From NCBI RefSeq assembly GCF_002238335.1, contig NZ_CP022347.1:496001-560000 (forward strand): a stretch of DNA of 64,000 nt. Reading direction: 5' to 3'. Position 1 is the first letter of the stretch. The number at the start of each line of letters is the position of its first letter. The translations under genes and the position numbers were made by a program. This DNA comes from Campylobacter avium LMG 24591. GTDB lineage: Bacteria; Campylobacterota; Campylobacteria; Campylobacterales; Campylobacteraceae. A model generated the notes under the pieces. It had not been told where the DNA came from, did not search any database, and saw only the letters and a list, made by a program, of their open reading frames with translations. Of the stretch, positions 42,435 through 52,431 are shown in pieces.

Positions 42435-43860
42435 AGCTTAAGTCCTCTCCATTTACTCCAAGTCCTAGCCTGATTTTATTCGCATCAGTGGCCTTGCTAA
42501 ATTCATACTCAGCACTTGCTAATAAGAGCTCATTTTCGCCATATAAAGAGATTTTGATATAAGGGCAAAAGTCTCTATTGCTCATCCAAGTAAAAGGCGA
42601 AACCATCACGCCCTTAAGTTTTACAGGCCTTTCAAAGCTAAATTCAAAGTCATAGTTTTGATTTGGATTTGTTACGGCAGATAAAAAGGAACTAGCATTG
42701 TCATTTTCTGGATAGGTTAAAACATTTGCTAAAAGCCACACGCTGGTAGGATAATTTAATATATCTTGTTTTGTAATGCTTATAGCCACATCGTCTAAAT
42801 CCTTATATCTTAAGTCGGTTCTAGAATACACATAAGCTTCTTTGCCATCCTCTAAAAGTGGGAATAAATGCCTAAAACCAAAAGCGGTGTAAGAAGTAGC
42901 TATGCCTTTCCTATTTGCTGTGATTTTGATTTTCTTTACATAAGCTGTATTAGCACTCGCGCTATTTTGTCCGCTTTCATCTTGTGAGTTTTGCGTATCC
43001 TCATTAGCCAAGTTTTCATCAGGGCTTAAATTCTCATCCTTTGAAGCTGTTTCATCCTGCAAGGTCTCATCAGGGCTTAAATTTCCTTCGTTTTCAGTGC
43101 TTGGTGGCTTGTAATCTTGCAACTCAGCTTTTAAATCCTCTTTAATCTCACTTTTAAAATCCTCTTTTAAACTTTCTAATTCTTCTAAAAAGTCAAGTTT
43201 AATCTCACTTTTTAAGCTTTCTTTTGCCTTTTCACACTCAGTTTTTAGCTCAGCTTTTAAACTTGTTAAAAGGCTAAGTAGCTTTTGTTTGATTTCATCG
43301 GCATTAAAATCGCCCTCTTTAAGCTCCTTTGCAAAGCTCTTAACTTCCTCATTTTTTACACTTAAGGCTGAAAGGCTTTCATATCTTTTAAAAGCCTCTT
43401 CATCATCTAAGCTTTCAAGCTCACTTTTTAAGCCTACTAAGCCTTTAAAATAATATGCTAAATACGCCCTTAAGCTTTTAGCCTCTTTTAAAATCTCACT
43501 TGCAAAAGCCTTTAAATCCTCCTTGTTTAAAGCCTTTGCGCAAGCTTTAAAGCCAAGGCTTAAATCCTCGTTTTGGCTTAAAAGATATAGCTTTGCTTCT
43601 TGTTCTAGCATAAATATATAAGTTTTTTGCATAGAGCTTATGTCATAATCTAGGCTTTGTTTTGTTTGCTCTTTGGGCATTGTGTAGCTTATTTGCGGGG
43701 AGTTTTGCTCTAAGTTTTGCTCCACGCTTACTCTTTTAATGCCAATTTGTGCTAAGGCTTCATCATCTAAGCTATCTAAAAAATACGCCTCATCATCTAC
43801 AAAATAAAGCTCATTTGTAAAGGTAAGACCGCTAGAAAGTTCCTCGTAGTAGTAATTCAT
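42418..43860 (-). CDS. Probable tail-fibre or appendage protein with coiled coil and C-terminal binding domain
   Basis: 480 residues. An N-terminal domain, a long acidic coiled coil (about 110-265), an acidic linker with a repeated NLSPDE unit (about 270-315), and a beta-rich C-terminal domain (KIKITANRKGIATSYTAFGF onwards) that resembles jelly-roll or carbohydrate-binding modules. This order suits a virion appendage that meets the cell surface. No named family recognised. Divergent from the giant gene. Confidence 0.6.
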   Translation of the reverse strand: MNYYYEELSSGLTFTNELYFVDDEAYFLDSLDDEALAQIGIKRVSVEQNLEQNSPQISYTMPKEQTKQSLDYDISSMQKTYIFMLEQEAKLYLLSQNEDLSLGFKACAKALNKEDLKAFASEILKEAKSLRAYLAYYFKGLVGLKSELESLDDEEAFKRYESLSALSVKNEEVKSFAKELKEGDFNADEIKQKLLSLLTSLKAELKTECEKAKESLKSEIKLDFLEELESLKEDFKSEIKEDLKAELQDYKPPSTENEGNLSPDETLQDETASKDENLSPDENLANEDTQNSQDESGQNSASANTAYVKKIKITANRKGIATSYTAFGFRHLFPLLEDGKEAYVYSRTDLRYKDLDDVAISITKQDILNYPTSVWLLANVLTYPENDNASSFLSAVTNPNQNYDFEFSFERPVKLKGVMVSPFTWMSNRDFCPYIKISLYGENELLLASAEYEFSKATDANKIRLGLGVNGEDLSYASGL

Positions 43861-43907
43861 CTTTAGCCTTTTTTCTTTTAATGCTACTTAAAACTTAGCC
43901 TTTTTTT

Positions 43908-43933
43908 AAAGGGTTAAAAAAGTTTAACCCTTT
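43908..43933. repeat. Palindromic pair of AAAGGGTTAA boxes between divergent genes
   Basis: AAAGGGTTAAA and TTTAACCCTTT form a perfect 11-base inverted repeat with a 4-base loop. It lies midway between the divergent starts at 43860 and 44000. The box recurs singly in eight other gaps of the element. Confidence 0.65.
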
Positions 43934-43999
43934 CTTTTTTGCTTTCAAATTAGCTATTTTCCTTAATACATTAAGAAAAGGATACACAGGACGGTCGCA

Positions 44000-46900
44000 A
44001 TGTACTTTAATTTTGAAAATTACGAAAGCAAGGGTGGTTCTAAGGAGCATTTTTTAAACTCCTTTACTAAAAACTACGACTTAGAAAATGATACTTATGA
44101 AAGAGTGCAAAAAGGCATAGAGAACTTTAACAAAGAAAACAATACAAGCTTTGATTTGTACGATTATTTAAAATTTAACTCAAAAAAGATTAAGTTTAAG
44201 AAAAAAGAGCCCTTGCAGGAGCAAGGCAAAGAGGATTTAAAGCAAGAGCTAGCCGAGCAAAAAGAGCCTTTACAAGATGAGAATTTAGAAGAAAACAAAA
44301 GCTTTAAACGTAAGCATGATTTAAGCAAAGAAAGCGAGATTTTAAACGATACTAGCTTACTAAGCGATGTAAAAAACTCCTTAAAAAGAGGTGCTGAGAC
44401 CTTAAGCGATGTTGTAGGTCTTGATGAGTTGGTAAATTTTGATAGTGATATAAAGTCAAAGGCTGATGAAAACATCAAGGATTTAATAAAACAAGGTGCA
44501 AGTTACGAGGACTTAAACGAGCTAGAAAAAAACTACCTAGCAAATAAAGAAAGCAGGGAAAATGTAAGAGATGCCACAAATATCTTTTCAAAAGAAAAAA
44601 GCATAAAAGGCCTAGCCTCACTTTATGGTACTAATGAGGAAGAAAAAGCTAAAAAGGCTTTTGCTGAGATGAAAAGCACACAAGAAGCTTTAAGTAAAGA
44701 AAAGTTCGAGGATTTAAACGAGCAAGAAAAAGAATTAATCGATAAAGAAAGAGGAGCGGTAGAAAGCTTTTTTGTGAATTTAAGAGATGATGAGTATAAA
44801 CAAAAAAGCTTTGATGAGCTAAAAGAAAAGTATGAAGCTAAAAATTTCATAAGCAAGGATGTTTTAAGAGACTTAGAATTTCTTAAAAACATACATCAAA
44901 GCAAAAGCGTGAGCTCTCTTATCTTATCAGCGGATGAAAAGGAAAAGAAAGACTATGAAAACTCTGTTTTAAACATAGCCTTAAATGCTGGTTTTGATGA
45001 TGTTTTGGTGGATGAAAAAGAAGGCAAGATGTATTTTGAAAAAGAGGGTCAAAAATACCTTGTAAATGAGGGCTTTTTTGATAATTTTACAAATACTCTT
45101 TTGGCAAATACAGGAAGTATCACAGGAGGGCTAATAGGTGCTGCAAAGGGTGCAAGCTCGGCTAAAAGTCCGCAAAGTGCTTTGGCAAAAAGCATAGCCT
45201 ACTCAGCCCTTGGCAGCGGCATTGGAGCAAGCGCGGATGTTTTGGCTACAAATTACTTGCTAGATAGAAAAAACCGCTTTGATGAAATGCTGCATCACGC
45301 CTTAGAAGAGTCCGCACTTTCAGCCGTAGGTGATGCTTTGGTTCTAGGGGCTAAACCGCTTTTAAAAACAGCTAAGGACAGTATAAAAGACTTTGGCAAG
45401 ATACTTGATTACACTCCTTTAGTTTCCACCACCAAAAACTTTCCTACGCAAAATATCAAAGCAGCTCAGGATTTGGTTGAAAAATCAGTGCCTACGCAAA
45501 CGCAAAAAGAATTAGATGAGTTTTACAAAGCTTACGGCGGAAGGAGTGATTTAGCCGATAGCAAGGCACTTGATGCTTTGGTTGATACCTTTAAAGCTAA
45601 ATTTGGCGAGGATAGTTTTATAAGCAAAAATACACAAAAGCTAAACGACATCTTAAATCTAAATTCGCTTTCAGCTAAGCAAAACGCCCTTTTTGAAGCC
45701 ATAAGAGCTGATGAAAGCGGCTTTTTACTACCTTACATAAAAGAGGTGGCCTCTTATGATGTAAAGGCTTTTAAAAACCTTAAAAATATCCTAAATTTAA
45801 GCACGGCAAAGCTTGAAAGCTCTCTTAAAAATCTTAATCTAAACAAGGGCGATATTAAAAATATACTTGATGAGCTTGAAAGTGGCACCAAAGACAGCTA
45901 CAACGAGGCTATGAATGAAATTTTAGCCAAAACTTACGATGATAGATTTAAGGTAGTGCTAGGCGGTGGCGAGGCAGAAGAACTTTTGCCAATAATAAAA
46001 GAGTCGCAGTTAAAAGACTTAACAAAGAAAAATACAAAACTAAAAACAGGACTTTTTACAAATAATAAGATAGCTGAAATTTTAGGGCTTGATACTAGCA
46101 AAGATATTTTCCAAAGCATACAAGGCGATAAAATTATACACACTTTAAACAGACATGGCACAGATTCTAACCTTGTCAAAAAAAGCGGACAAGAGGCTAC
46201 GACTTATGAAGATATAGGGAATTCTCACAACATAGTAAATAAAGCGGATTTATATGCGATTAAACAGGTAGATGATGTTAAAATTTTACTAAGTGCAAAG
46301 CAAATAAACGGACACCACATTATAGTAGAAAGTGTAAGCACAAAGAATAATGAACTAAAATTCAAGAGTTATTATAAAGAAAAAGGCAAAATCACAGACA
46401 ATAAGGACTTTATGAGCTCACCGAAGATACTAACTCCACAAGGTGAAGCGATCACACCTCTTAGCCAAAAGCCAAGCGTTTTCTTAGATAGCACTTCGGC
46501 TTCAAACAATTATACAAAATTTAGAAAAGATTTACAAGAGCAAGGGCTTTTAGATGAAGAGGCTATGAAGTTTTTAAACTATGTAGAAAGCACCATTTAT
46601 AATCCAAAGGGAGTTACTTTTACTCAGCTAAATAATGCCTTAAAAAACATCAACTCCTTTTACAAGCAAAGCACAAACCCGGGCTTTAAAGAACACATCA
46701 AAAACGCAGTCCAAAGCTTTTTAAGAGAGGATATAAAAAAAGGCATAAATGAAATCTTTAAGCAAGATAAAAATTTATACGCAAAGGCAAGTAAGCTTTA
46801 TGAAACTTCACTAAGCGAATACGCCCAGATGAAAGAATTACTAAAAGCCTCAGCTTACAAAAAGGCAAGAAATGAAAGCACAACACAAGAAAAGGCTTTA

Positions 46901-49900
46901 GATGAGCTTATAAAATACTCCAAAGGACAAGGAAAAGATGGGCTAAACAATCTTGACTTTTTAAGGGCTAAGCTAGATGAAAAAGATGTAGCCATTTTAG
47001 AGATGAATTTATTAAACCGCCTTTATGAAAAAAGCATAGCAAATACTGATGAGAGCTTAAGGGTTTTTGATAGCACTAGCTTTTTAAATGAGCTTAGCAG
47101 CTTACAAAACAATGCCTTTAAAAGCAAGGAAGCAAATGAGTTTATCGAGCTTGTAAAGGGCTTTGATAAGCTTTTTAAAAATGACGCAAAAATAGCCTTA
47201 GAACTAGCACCTGTTACGGCTAAAAAAGAAGGCTCAGCTCTTGCAACCTCCGCAAAGGGTGCGGTTTTGCAAAAGGTGGTTAAAAGTGGCTTTGATCTAG
47301 TCTTTAGAAATTTAGGGCAAAATGTGCTTTTTGGTGCTTTTAAAGATAGCATACAAGGAGCGGCTTTAAGGTATCATCTTAAAAAAGCCCTGCAAAAAAG
47401 CGATACTATAAGCGAATTTAACAACACCCTAAGACAAAGCCTAAAAAAAGGCACTTTTAACTCCAAAACAAAGGAGCTTTCAAAAGAATTTTTAAATGAA
47501 GTAGATAAATTTTCTAAGTCTTTAGATGAGGAAATTTTAAAGGATACAAAGCTAAGTGATGAAAGCTTAAAGGATTTGCCCAAAGAAAACATAAATAAAG
47601 AAGTGGCAGAGGCAACACCCTCCGATACCACTTCACAAAGGATTATACAAAAAATAAAAAATGAAGTCAATGTTAAAGATTTAAGCCAAAACCAAAAAGA
47701 TATTTACGATGTGATAGTTGGAAATAAGGATAAGGCTATTTTACAAGGTAAGGATTTAAACGATATTTATACCTTAGAAAAAGGAAGTCGTAAAGCAGGT
47801 TTGCATAAAATTTTAGTAAAACACGCAGGACTTGAAAAAACAGGCGGTTTAAGCACTGATGAGCTTTTAGATATGCAAAGAGTAATTAAAGATGGAGATT
47901 TAGACAGAGAAAGTTTTACACAATATGATAATTTTGTAAGATATGCTTATAATTTAAAAGAAAATGATGTAAATTTAAGACTTGTAGTTGATGAATACAA
48001 AGATGGTAAAAAGATATTTGATTATTACAGCGATAGAAATTTTACAGATTTTAAGGGTGTTTATAGTCCTGAACTACCTAACACCCAAACTAATTCTACC
48101 ATAGATAAAGCCCTTTTGTCAAAGGCTCAAAGCAAATTTAAATTTGATGAGAAAAAAGCAAGTGATTTACTAAAATGGCACAAAGACTCAAGCCCTATCA
48201 CAAAAGATAAAGAGGGCTTACCTAAGGTGTTTTATCACGGAAGCAAGGTAAAAGGCTTAAAGGAGTTTAAGAGTGAATTTGATGAAAGCGGTTTTGGCTT
48301 TTGGTTTAATGCCAATGAAAACAGAGCCAAAGCCTTTGCTAGAAGCAGTAGTGATAAGCTTTATCCTGTCTTTTTGTATATAAAAAAACCTTTTGATTTG
48401 AATCAAAGCATTAATACTAAGAATGTCAAAGAATTAAGCGAACTTCTAGGTGAGGATTTGCATAAATATGTAGCTACTAACAAAGAAAGCTTACAAAAGG
48501 AATTAGATAAGGCAACAAATAGTAAGGATTTTGCAGTTATTGAAGGTAGAGGACTAATGCTTGAAAGCAACAAAAAACCAAGTGAATATGCGTATGCTTA
48601 TAACGGCAAGTGGTATGTCAATTTATATAATGAAACTGATTTACAAAGAGAGGGGTTACAAAAGCTTTTACCTTTTATGCAAAAAGCCCAAAACCTTAAT
48701 CAAACTAAAACAATCACTGAACTTTTGAATGAAAAAGAAATGGGAGAATATCAAAAGAATACTCATAGGTTTTTGCAGAATTTAAAAGCTAAAGGCTATG
48801 ATTCTATTTTACCAAATGGAAAGGCAAGCGATGATGATATTATCGTCTTTGACTCTAGCCAAATAAAACACATAAAAAACAAAGGCTCTTACACAGATGT
48901 AAGCGGCAACATCACAAGCACAAAGCCAAAGGATACAGAGGCAGAGCATAGATATTTTAATGAAAATAGCCCAAATATTTTTTACTCTAATAGCCACATC
49001 GGCACAGGCTTAGCAAGTGGCACTCTCGCAGGAGTAGAGACCGATGAAGAGGGAAATGTAATAGGCTTTGACCCGCAAAAATTCGCACTGGGCTTTTTAG
49101 GAGGCAGTGCGGGTAGTATAGCCTTTAAAAAAGGCAAGGATTTTTTAGATAAAAATCCTAAGTATAAAGAAGCTATTAAAAAAGAATTAGCCGATACTTT
49201 AGCTAAAGGCTGGGAAAATGCTAGCACTAAATACCCGCTTTTAGATTTGATAGTAAAACCACAATACATTATGCAAAATGAAAAAGGACGGGTAGCACAA
49301 GCAGGGCATTTGATAAAAAAGATAGAAAAACAAAATCTAGAGCATACAAAGCAAGATATTATCAAAGATTTAGACAACTTCATAGCTGAAAATATACCAC
49401 AAGAACTAAGCAAAGAGGAATTTTTGACTAAAGGCTTAAACGAGGTTATCAATAAAGAAAATTTTGTAAAACACCTATCAAATAGCCAAGATTCTTTTAT
49501 GCGGTTAAAATACTTAAATCTTGTAGAACCTACAAAGCAAAGAGCTAATATAGAATTTACACAAGGAGAACGCAAAGGCTATATTAAGGCTTTCAAAGAT
49601 GAAAATAAAAATTTATTTTATGTCTTAATCACAGAGGATAAAGATAAGCTTTTAATAACAGGTATCCCAACAAGCAAAAAGCGGGAAGTGATAAGACAGA
49701 TTAAAAAAGCAGATTTTATAACAAGGCGTATGGACTCTATTGATACCTTAAGCCCGACCGCCAAAGCGACTGCAAAAACAGAAAATGTATCAACTTCACA
49801 ATCTAATTCTACCATAGATAAAGCCCTTTTGTCAAAAGCACAAAGCAAATTTAAATTTGATGAGAAAAAGGCAAGTGATTTGCTAGAATGGCACAAAGAC

Positions 49901-51493
49901 TCAAGCCCTATCACAAAAGATAAAGAGGGCTTACCTAAGGTGTTTTATCACGGGAGCAAAGAAAAAGGCTTAGAGGAGTTTAAGAGTGAATTTGATTCTA
50001 GTCAATGGGGCTTTTGGTTTTCAAGCGATAAAAACTTTGTAAATGATGTATATGCTGATAATAACAAATCACAGCTTACCGAAGCTTTTTTAAGCTTAAA
50101 AAATCCTCTTGATGCCTCACAGCCTTTTAAGGCAAAAGAATTAAAAATTTTGCAAAATATATTTAAAAATGTTTTAGATAAAGAAAGCATAGAAAAATAT
50201 AAACTTTTATCAAAACATTTTAATAAGATGAAAAAAGAAGCTTATCAAAAAGGATATATTTTTGATTCTTATGGACAAGGGGTATTTGATTTTAAAAAAA
50301 GATTATCAAAAGATAAATATTTAATAGATGATTTATATGAAGAATGGGTAATTTTAAGTGACAAAGAAAGAGGAGGCTATGCAAAAGATGAACTTAAAAA
50401 AGCCCTTGATGAAAATATAGAGATTTTTAAAAAAGATGATAATTTGTTATATATTTTAGAACAACATAGCTATGATGAAATAATAAGTTTTTCTCCTCAA
50501 CAGCTAAAAAATATATCTCATTCTGCTTTTGTTTTTGATTATTTTGCTACTAAAGAATTAAGAGATATAGTTCATTTAAATAGCGAATTAGGTTTATTAT
50601 TAGGCATCAAAGGCAAAGCACAATATAGCGGTGTCAATACAAGAGAACTACTTAAACAAGCCAAATATGATGGTATTAAGCTTAATGATGAAGTATTTGT
50701 AGTCTTTGACTCTAGCCAAATAAAACACATAAAAAACAAAGGCTCTTACACAGATGTAAGCGGCAACATCACAAGCACAAAGCCAAAGGATACAGAGGCA
50801 GAGCATAGATATTTTAATGAAAATAGCCCAAATATTTTTTACTCTAATAGCCACATCGGCACAGGTTTAGCAAGTGGCACTCTCGCAGGAGTAGAGACCG
50901 ATGAAGAGGGAAATGTAATAGGCTTTAATCCGCAAAAATTTGCCCTAGGCTTTTTGGGAGGAGTAAGCGGGAGCGTAGCAGTATCAAAGGGCTTTAAATT
51001 AGCCAAAGCTAAATATTACGAAAAGAATTTCAGCAAATTTATCGATGATGTGAATAAACAAAAGCATAAAATAAAGCCTAGATTTGAAATAACAAAAGAG
51101 CTAGAAAAAGAATTTAGAGAAAATAAGGTCAACGCTTCAAAGCAACTTTTAGAAAAACTGCATATTGAGGATAAAATTTATGCAGATTACATTACTTTAG
51201 CACAAAAGCACCCCGAATATTTTGCAAATCCTATGGAGGCAAAAGCCCTAACAGAATATATAGCACAAAATCCTAGCACTGCTATACCAGCTACAAAAAA
51301 AGATTACGAGCTTATTTTTAGCGAGATAAAAGGCGGTAAAGGAGTGTTTGCTTTGGATTTGGAATTAAAAGGTGGAAAGCACAGAATACGAAGTTTGCAT
51401 TTAATGAAAAATTCGCAATACAAAAAGAAATTACTAGAAGCAAAAAAGCTGGGAGAGCCCGTCCTCCAATTCTCGCATGTAAATTCTAAATGA
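44000..51493 (+). CDS. Giant phage polyvalent protein with two ART-like and several nuclease-like domains
   Basis: 2497 residues, intact. N-terminal 350 are charged and helical. A Gly-rich hydrophobic stretch (about 365-420, GSITGGLIGAAKG) follows. A Barnase/EndoU/RelE-like region is seen about 650-830 (GDKIIHTLNRHGTDSN) and a second about 1230-1360 (GLHKILVKHAG). Two ADP-ribosyltransferase-like (ART-PolyVal type) domains lie about 1393-1653 and 1967-2277, each with LPKVFYHGSK, a GFWF/A pattern and DSSQIKHIKNKGSY. A further nuclease-like region is about 1757-1913, and another unit ends the protein. Such proteins are thought to be injected with phage DNA to counter host defence. Domain names are from motif recall; coverage between them is unassigned. 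Confidence 0.8.
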   Translation: MYFNFENYESKGGSKEHFLNSFTKNYDLENDTYERVQKGIENFNKENNTSFDLYDYLKFNSKKIKFKKKEPLQEQGKEDLKQELAEQKEPLQDENLEENKSFKRKHDLSKESEILNDTSLLSDVKNSLKRGAETLSDVVGLDELVNFDSDIKSKADENIKDLIKQGASYEDLNELEKNYLANKESRENVRDATNIFSKEKSIKGLASLYGTNEEEKAKKAFAEMKSTQEALSKEKFEDLNEQEKELIDKERGAVESFFVNLRDDEYKQKSFDELKEKYEAKNFISKDVLRDLEFLKNIHQSKSVSSLILSADEKEKKDYENSVLNIALNAGFDDVLVDEKEGKMYFEKEGQKYLVNEGFFDNFTNTLLANTGSITGGLIGAAKGASSAKSPQSALAKSIAYSALGSGIGASADVLATNYLLDRKNRFDEMLHHALEESALSAVGDALVLGAKPLLKTAKDSIKDFGKILDYTPLVSTTKNFPTQNIKAAQDLVEKSVPTQTQKELDEFYKAYGGRSDLADSKALDALVDTFKAKFGEDSFISKNTQKLNDILNLNSLSAKQNALFEAIRADESGFLLPYIKEVASYDVKAFKNLKNILNLSTAKLESSLKNLNLNKGDIKNILDELESGTKDSYNEAMNEILAKTYDDRFKVVLGGGEAEELLPIIKESQLKDLTKKNTKLKTGLFTNNKIAEILGLDTSKDIFQSIQGDKIIHTLNRHGTDSNLVKKSGQEATTYEDIGNSHNIVNKADLYAIKQVDDVKILLSAKQINGHHIIVESVSTKNNELKFKSYYKEKGKITDNKDFMSSPKILTPQGEAITPLSQKPSVFLDSTSASNNYTKFRKDLQEQGLLDEEAMKFLNYVESTIYNPKGVTFTQLNNALKNINSFYKQSTNPGFKEHIKNAVQSFLREDIKKGINEIFKQDKNLYAKASKLYETSLSEYAQMKELLKASAYKKARNESTTQEKALDELIKYSKGQGKDGLNNLDFLRAKLDEKDVAILEMNLLNRLYEKSIANTDESLRVFDSTSFLNELSSLQNNAFKSKEANEFIELVKGFDKLFKNDAKIALELAPVTAKKEGSALATSAKGAVLQKVVKSGFDLVFRNLGQNVLFGAFKDSIQGAALRYHLKKALQKSDTISEFNNTLRQSLKKGTFNSKTKELSKEFLNEVDKFSKSLDEEILKDTKLSDESLKDLPKENINKEVAEATPSDTTSQRIIQKIKNEVNVKDLSQNQKDIYDVIVGNKDKAILQGKDLNDIYTLEKGSRKAGLHKILVKHAGLEKTGGLSTDELLDMQRVIKDGDLDRESFTQYDNFVRYAYNLKENDVNLRLVVDEYKDGKKIFDYYSDRNFTDFKGVYSPELPNTQTNSTIDKALLSKAQSKFKFDEKKASDLLKWHKDSSPITKDKEGLPKVFYHGSKVKGLKEFKSEFDESGFGFWFNANENRAKAFARSSSDKLYPVFLYIKKPFDLNQSINTKNVKELSELLGEDLHKYVATNKESLQKELDKATNSKDFAVIEGRGLMLESNKKPSEYAYAYNGKWYVNLYNETDLQREGLQKLLPFMQKAQNLNQTKTITELLNEKEMGEYQKNTHRFLQNLKAKGYDSILPNGKASDDDIIVFDSSQIKHIKNKGSYTDVSGNITSTKPKDTEAEHRYFNENSPNIFYSNSHIGTGLASGTLAGVETDEEGNVIGFDPQKFALGFLGGSAGSIAFKKGKDFLDKNPKYKEAIKKELADTLAKGWENASTKYPLLDLIVKPQYIMQNEKGRVAQAGHLIKKIEKQNLEHTKQDIIKDLDNFIAENIPQELSKEEFLTKGLNEVINKENFVKHLSNSQDSFMRLKYLNLVEPTKQRANIEFTQGERKGYIKAFKDENKNLFYVLITEDKDKLLITGIPTSKKREVIRQIKKADFITRRMDSIDTLSPTAKATAKTENVSTSQSNSTIDKALLSKAQSKFKFDEKKASDLLEWHKDSSPITKDKEGLPKVFYHGSKEKGLEEFKSEFDSSQWGFWFSSDKNFVNDVYADNNKSQLTEAFLSLKNPLDASQPFKAKELKILQNIFKNVLDKESIEKYKLLSKHFNKMKKEAYQKGYIFDSYGQGVFDFKKRLSKDKYLIDDLYEEWVILSDKERGGYAKDELKKALDENIEIFKKDDNLLYILEQHSYDEIISFSPQQLKNISHSAFVFDYFATKELRDIVHLNSELGLLLGIKGKAQYSGVNTRELLKQAKYDGIKLNDEVFVVFDSSQIKHIKNKGSYTDVSGNITSTKPKDTEAEHRYFNENSPNIFYSNSHIGTGLASGTLAGVETDEEGNVIGFNPQKFALGFLGGVSGSVAVSKGFKLAKAKYYEKNFSKFIDDVNKQKHKIKPRFEITKELEKEFRENKVNASKQLLEKLHIEDKIYADYITLAQKHPEYFANPMEAKALTEYIAQNPSTAIPATKKDYELIFSEIKGGKGVFALDLELKGGKHRIRSLHLMKNSQYKKKLLEAKKLGEPVLQFSHVNSK
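48845..49069 (+). repeat. Direct repeat inside the giant gene, copy 1
   Basis: 225 bases nearly identical to 50702-50926 (one difference noticed). It covers the end of ART-like domain 1 and the Gly-rich stretch after it. The copies are 1857 bases apart, a multiple of three. Confidence 0.85.
50702..50926 (+). repeat. Direct repeat inside the giant gene, copy 2
   Basis: Partner of 48845-49069, at the end of ART-like domain 2. A second repeat pair (48090-48256 and 49803-49969, 1713 bases apart) marks the starts of the two ART-like domains. Confidence 0.85.
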
Positions 51494-51636
51494 AAACACC
51501 CTCGAGGTGGTGGCAGGTGTCGCCAATCCTGCTTTCAGCTTTTTAGTTAGGCAATTTTAACATATTAAAGTTAAACAGGTTTAAAAAACTTAAGAGAATT
51601 TTTGATAGCGAGATACTTTATTAAAGGAGATGATAA
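51494..51636. other. Gap after the giant gene
   Basis: A GC-richer stretch at 51499-51535 with ACCTCGAGGGT-type and ACACC/GGTGT complements can fold into a small structure, perhaps the 3' end of the giant transcript. AAAGGAG before 51637 serves the next gene. Confidence 0.4.
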
Positions 51637-52053
51637 ATGAACTATTTTAATTACTACAAATACATTGCTAAAAAAGCAAGGCTAAAAGTCTTTCTTTTTT
51701 CAGCAAGAATCGCACTTAAATACATAATCTCTTATCCACTGCTTGTGGTTGTTTATTTGCTATTATTACTACTTGGCTTATTGATTAGTAGAGATATGTT
51801 TAAAACTGAAGCGTTTAAGGAGATAAAACAGGGCTTAAATATTGTGGATTTTTTTAGAATGCTAACAGAGGGCTTTTATCTAGAGTATAAATGTCAAAAG
51901 TGCGGTAAAATAAGTGGTTTTTCCGCAGACAAAAAAAAGCTAGAAGCAAAGCGTGATAATGCTAATTTAGAGTTCTACTGGTATGATCCAAAGCAAAAGC
52001 TATGTTTTAGATGTTTTACAAAGCAAAAAAAAGAGGCTAACGCTAAGGCCTAG
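51637..52053 (+). CDS. Membrane protein with a C-terminal four-Cys zinc-ribbon-like motif
   Basis: 138 residues. A basic start, one long hydrophobic region (about 20-50), and then CQKCGK about residue 87 and CFRCF about residue 126, a likely zinc site facing the cytoplasm. Strong AAAGGAG upstream. It is the last plus-strand gene before the minus-strand cassette. Function unknown. Confidence 0.65.
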   Translation: MNYFNYYKYIAKKARLKVFLFSARIALKYIISYPLLVVVYLLLLLLGLLISRDMFKTEAFKEIKQGLNIVDFFRMLTEGFYLEYKCQKCGKISGFSADKKKLEAKRDNANLEFYWYDPKQKLCFRCFTKQKKEANAKA

Positions 52054-52156
52054 TGTGTATTTTATAAGCCCTTTTATGATGAAAATAAAAAGCTTTTAAA
52101 TTTGTTTGGAATTGGTGTTAATGGCATTTGCGTGATATTTGTCTTTGTGCTTGAAA
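52054..52156 (+). pseudogene. Remnant of a coding end shared with 54780-54930
   Basis: The frame reads CVFYKPFYDENKKLLNLFG without a start. DNA at 52048-52075 (CCTAGTGTGTATTTTATAAG) closely matches 54906-54926. It looks like the broken tail of a polyvalent-type nuclease domain. Confidence 0.4.
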
Positions 52157-52258
52157 TTAAGATAGGCTTTTATCGTTGTTTTCAAGCATTTTAACAATCA
52201 TAAAGCCCGCAACACAAAAAGTGATTAAAGCAAAACTTGCACAAATCATTCCTATCAT
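52157..52258 (-). CDS. Tiny membrane protein, 33 residues (last gene of the Panacea cassette)
   Basis: Starts MIGMICASFALITFCVAGFM, one membrane helix, then a short charged tail. GAGGATTT precedes the ATG. It lies 19 bases after the 39-residue gene; I recall similar pairs near other epsilonproteobacterial genes. Candidate toxin or membrane partner. Confidence 0.55.
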   Translation of the reverse strand: MIGMICASFALITFCVAGFMIVKMLENNDKSLS

Positions 52259-52277
52259 TGTAAATCCTCAAGTTTAT

Positions 52278-52397
52278 TTAGATTTTTTGATAATTTATAA
52301 GTGTGAAGCCAAAAATTCCAAAGATAGCAGTTAAAAAGGCTAATATTAACGCTTTTAACACATCTATTTCGGCTTTAATGCGTTCTTTTTGGCTCAT
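52278..52397 (-). CDS. Tiny membrane protein, 39 residues (Panacea cassette)
   Basis: Starts MSQKERIKAEIDVLKALILA: an amphipathic charged helix, then one hydrophobic helix to FGFTLINYQKI. A GGTGG-type ribosome site lies upstream. Small but well formed; pairs with the 33-residue gene. Confidence 0.58.
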   Translation of the reverse strand: MSQKERIKAEIDVLKALILAFLTAIFGIFGFTLINYQKI

Positions 52398-52431
52398 TAT
52401 TCCACCCTTGACACAAACAATCTTTCTAAGC

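Noticed and set aside
44164..50854. Several Ser/Phe/Leu-rich minus-strand frames inside the giant gene
   Set aside because: Typical antisense shadows of a Lys/Glu-rich gene; two are identical only because of the internal repeat.
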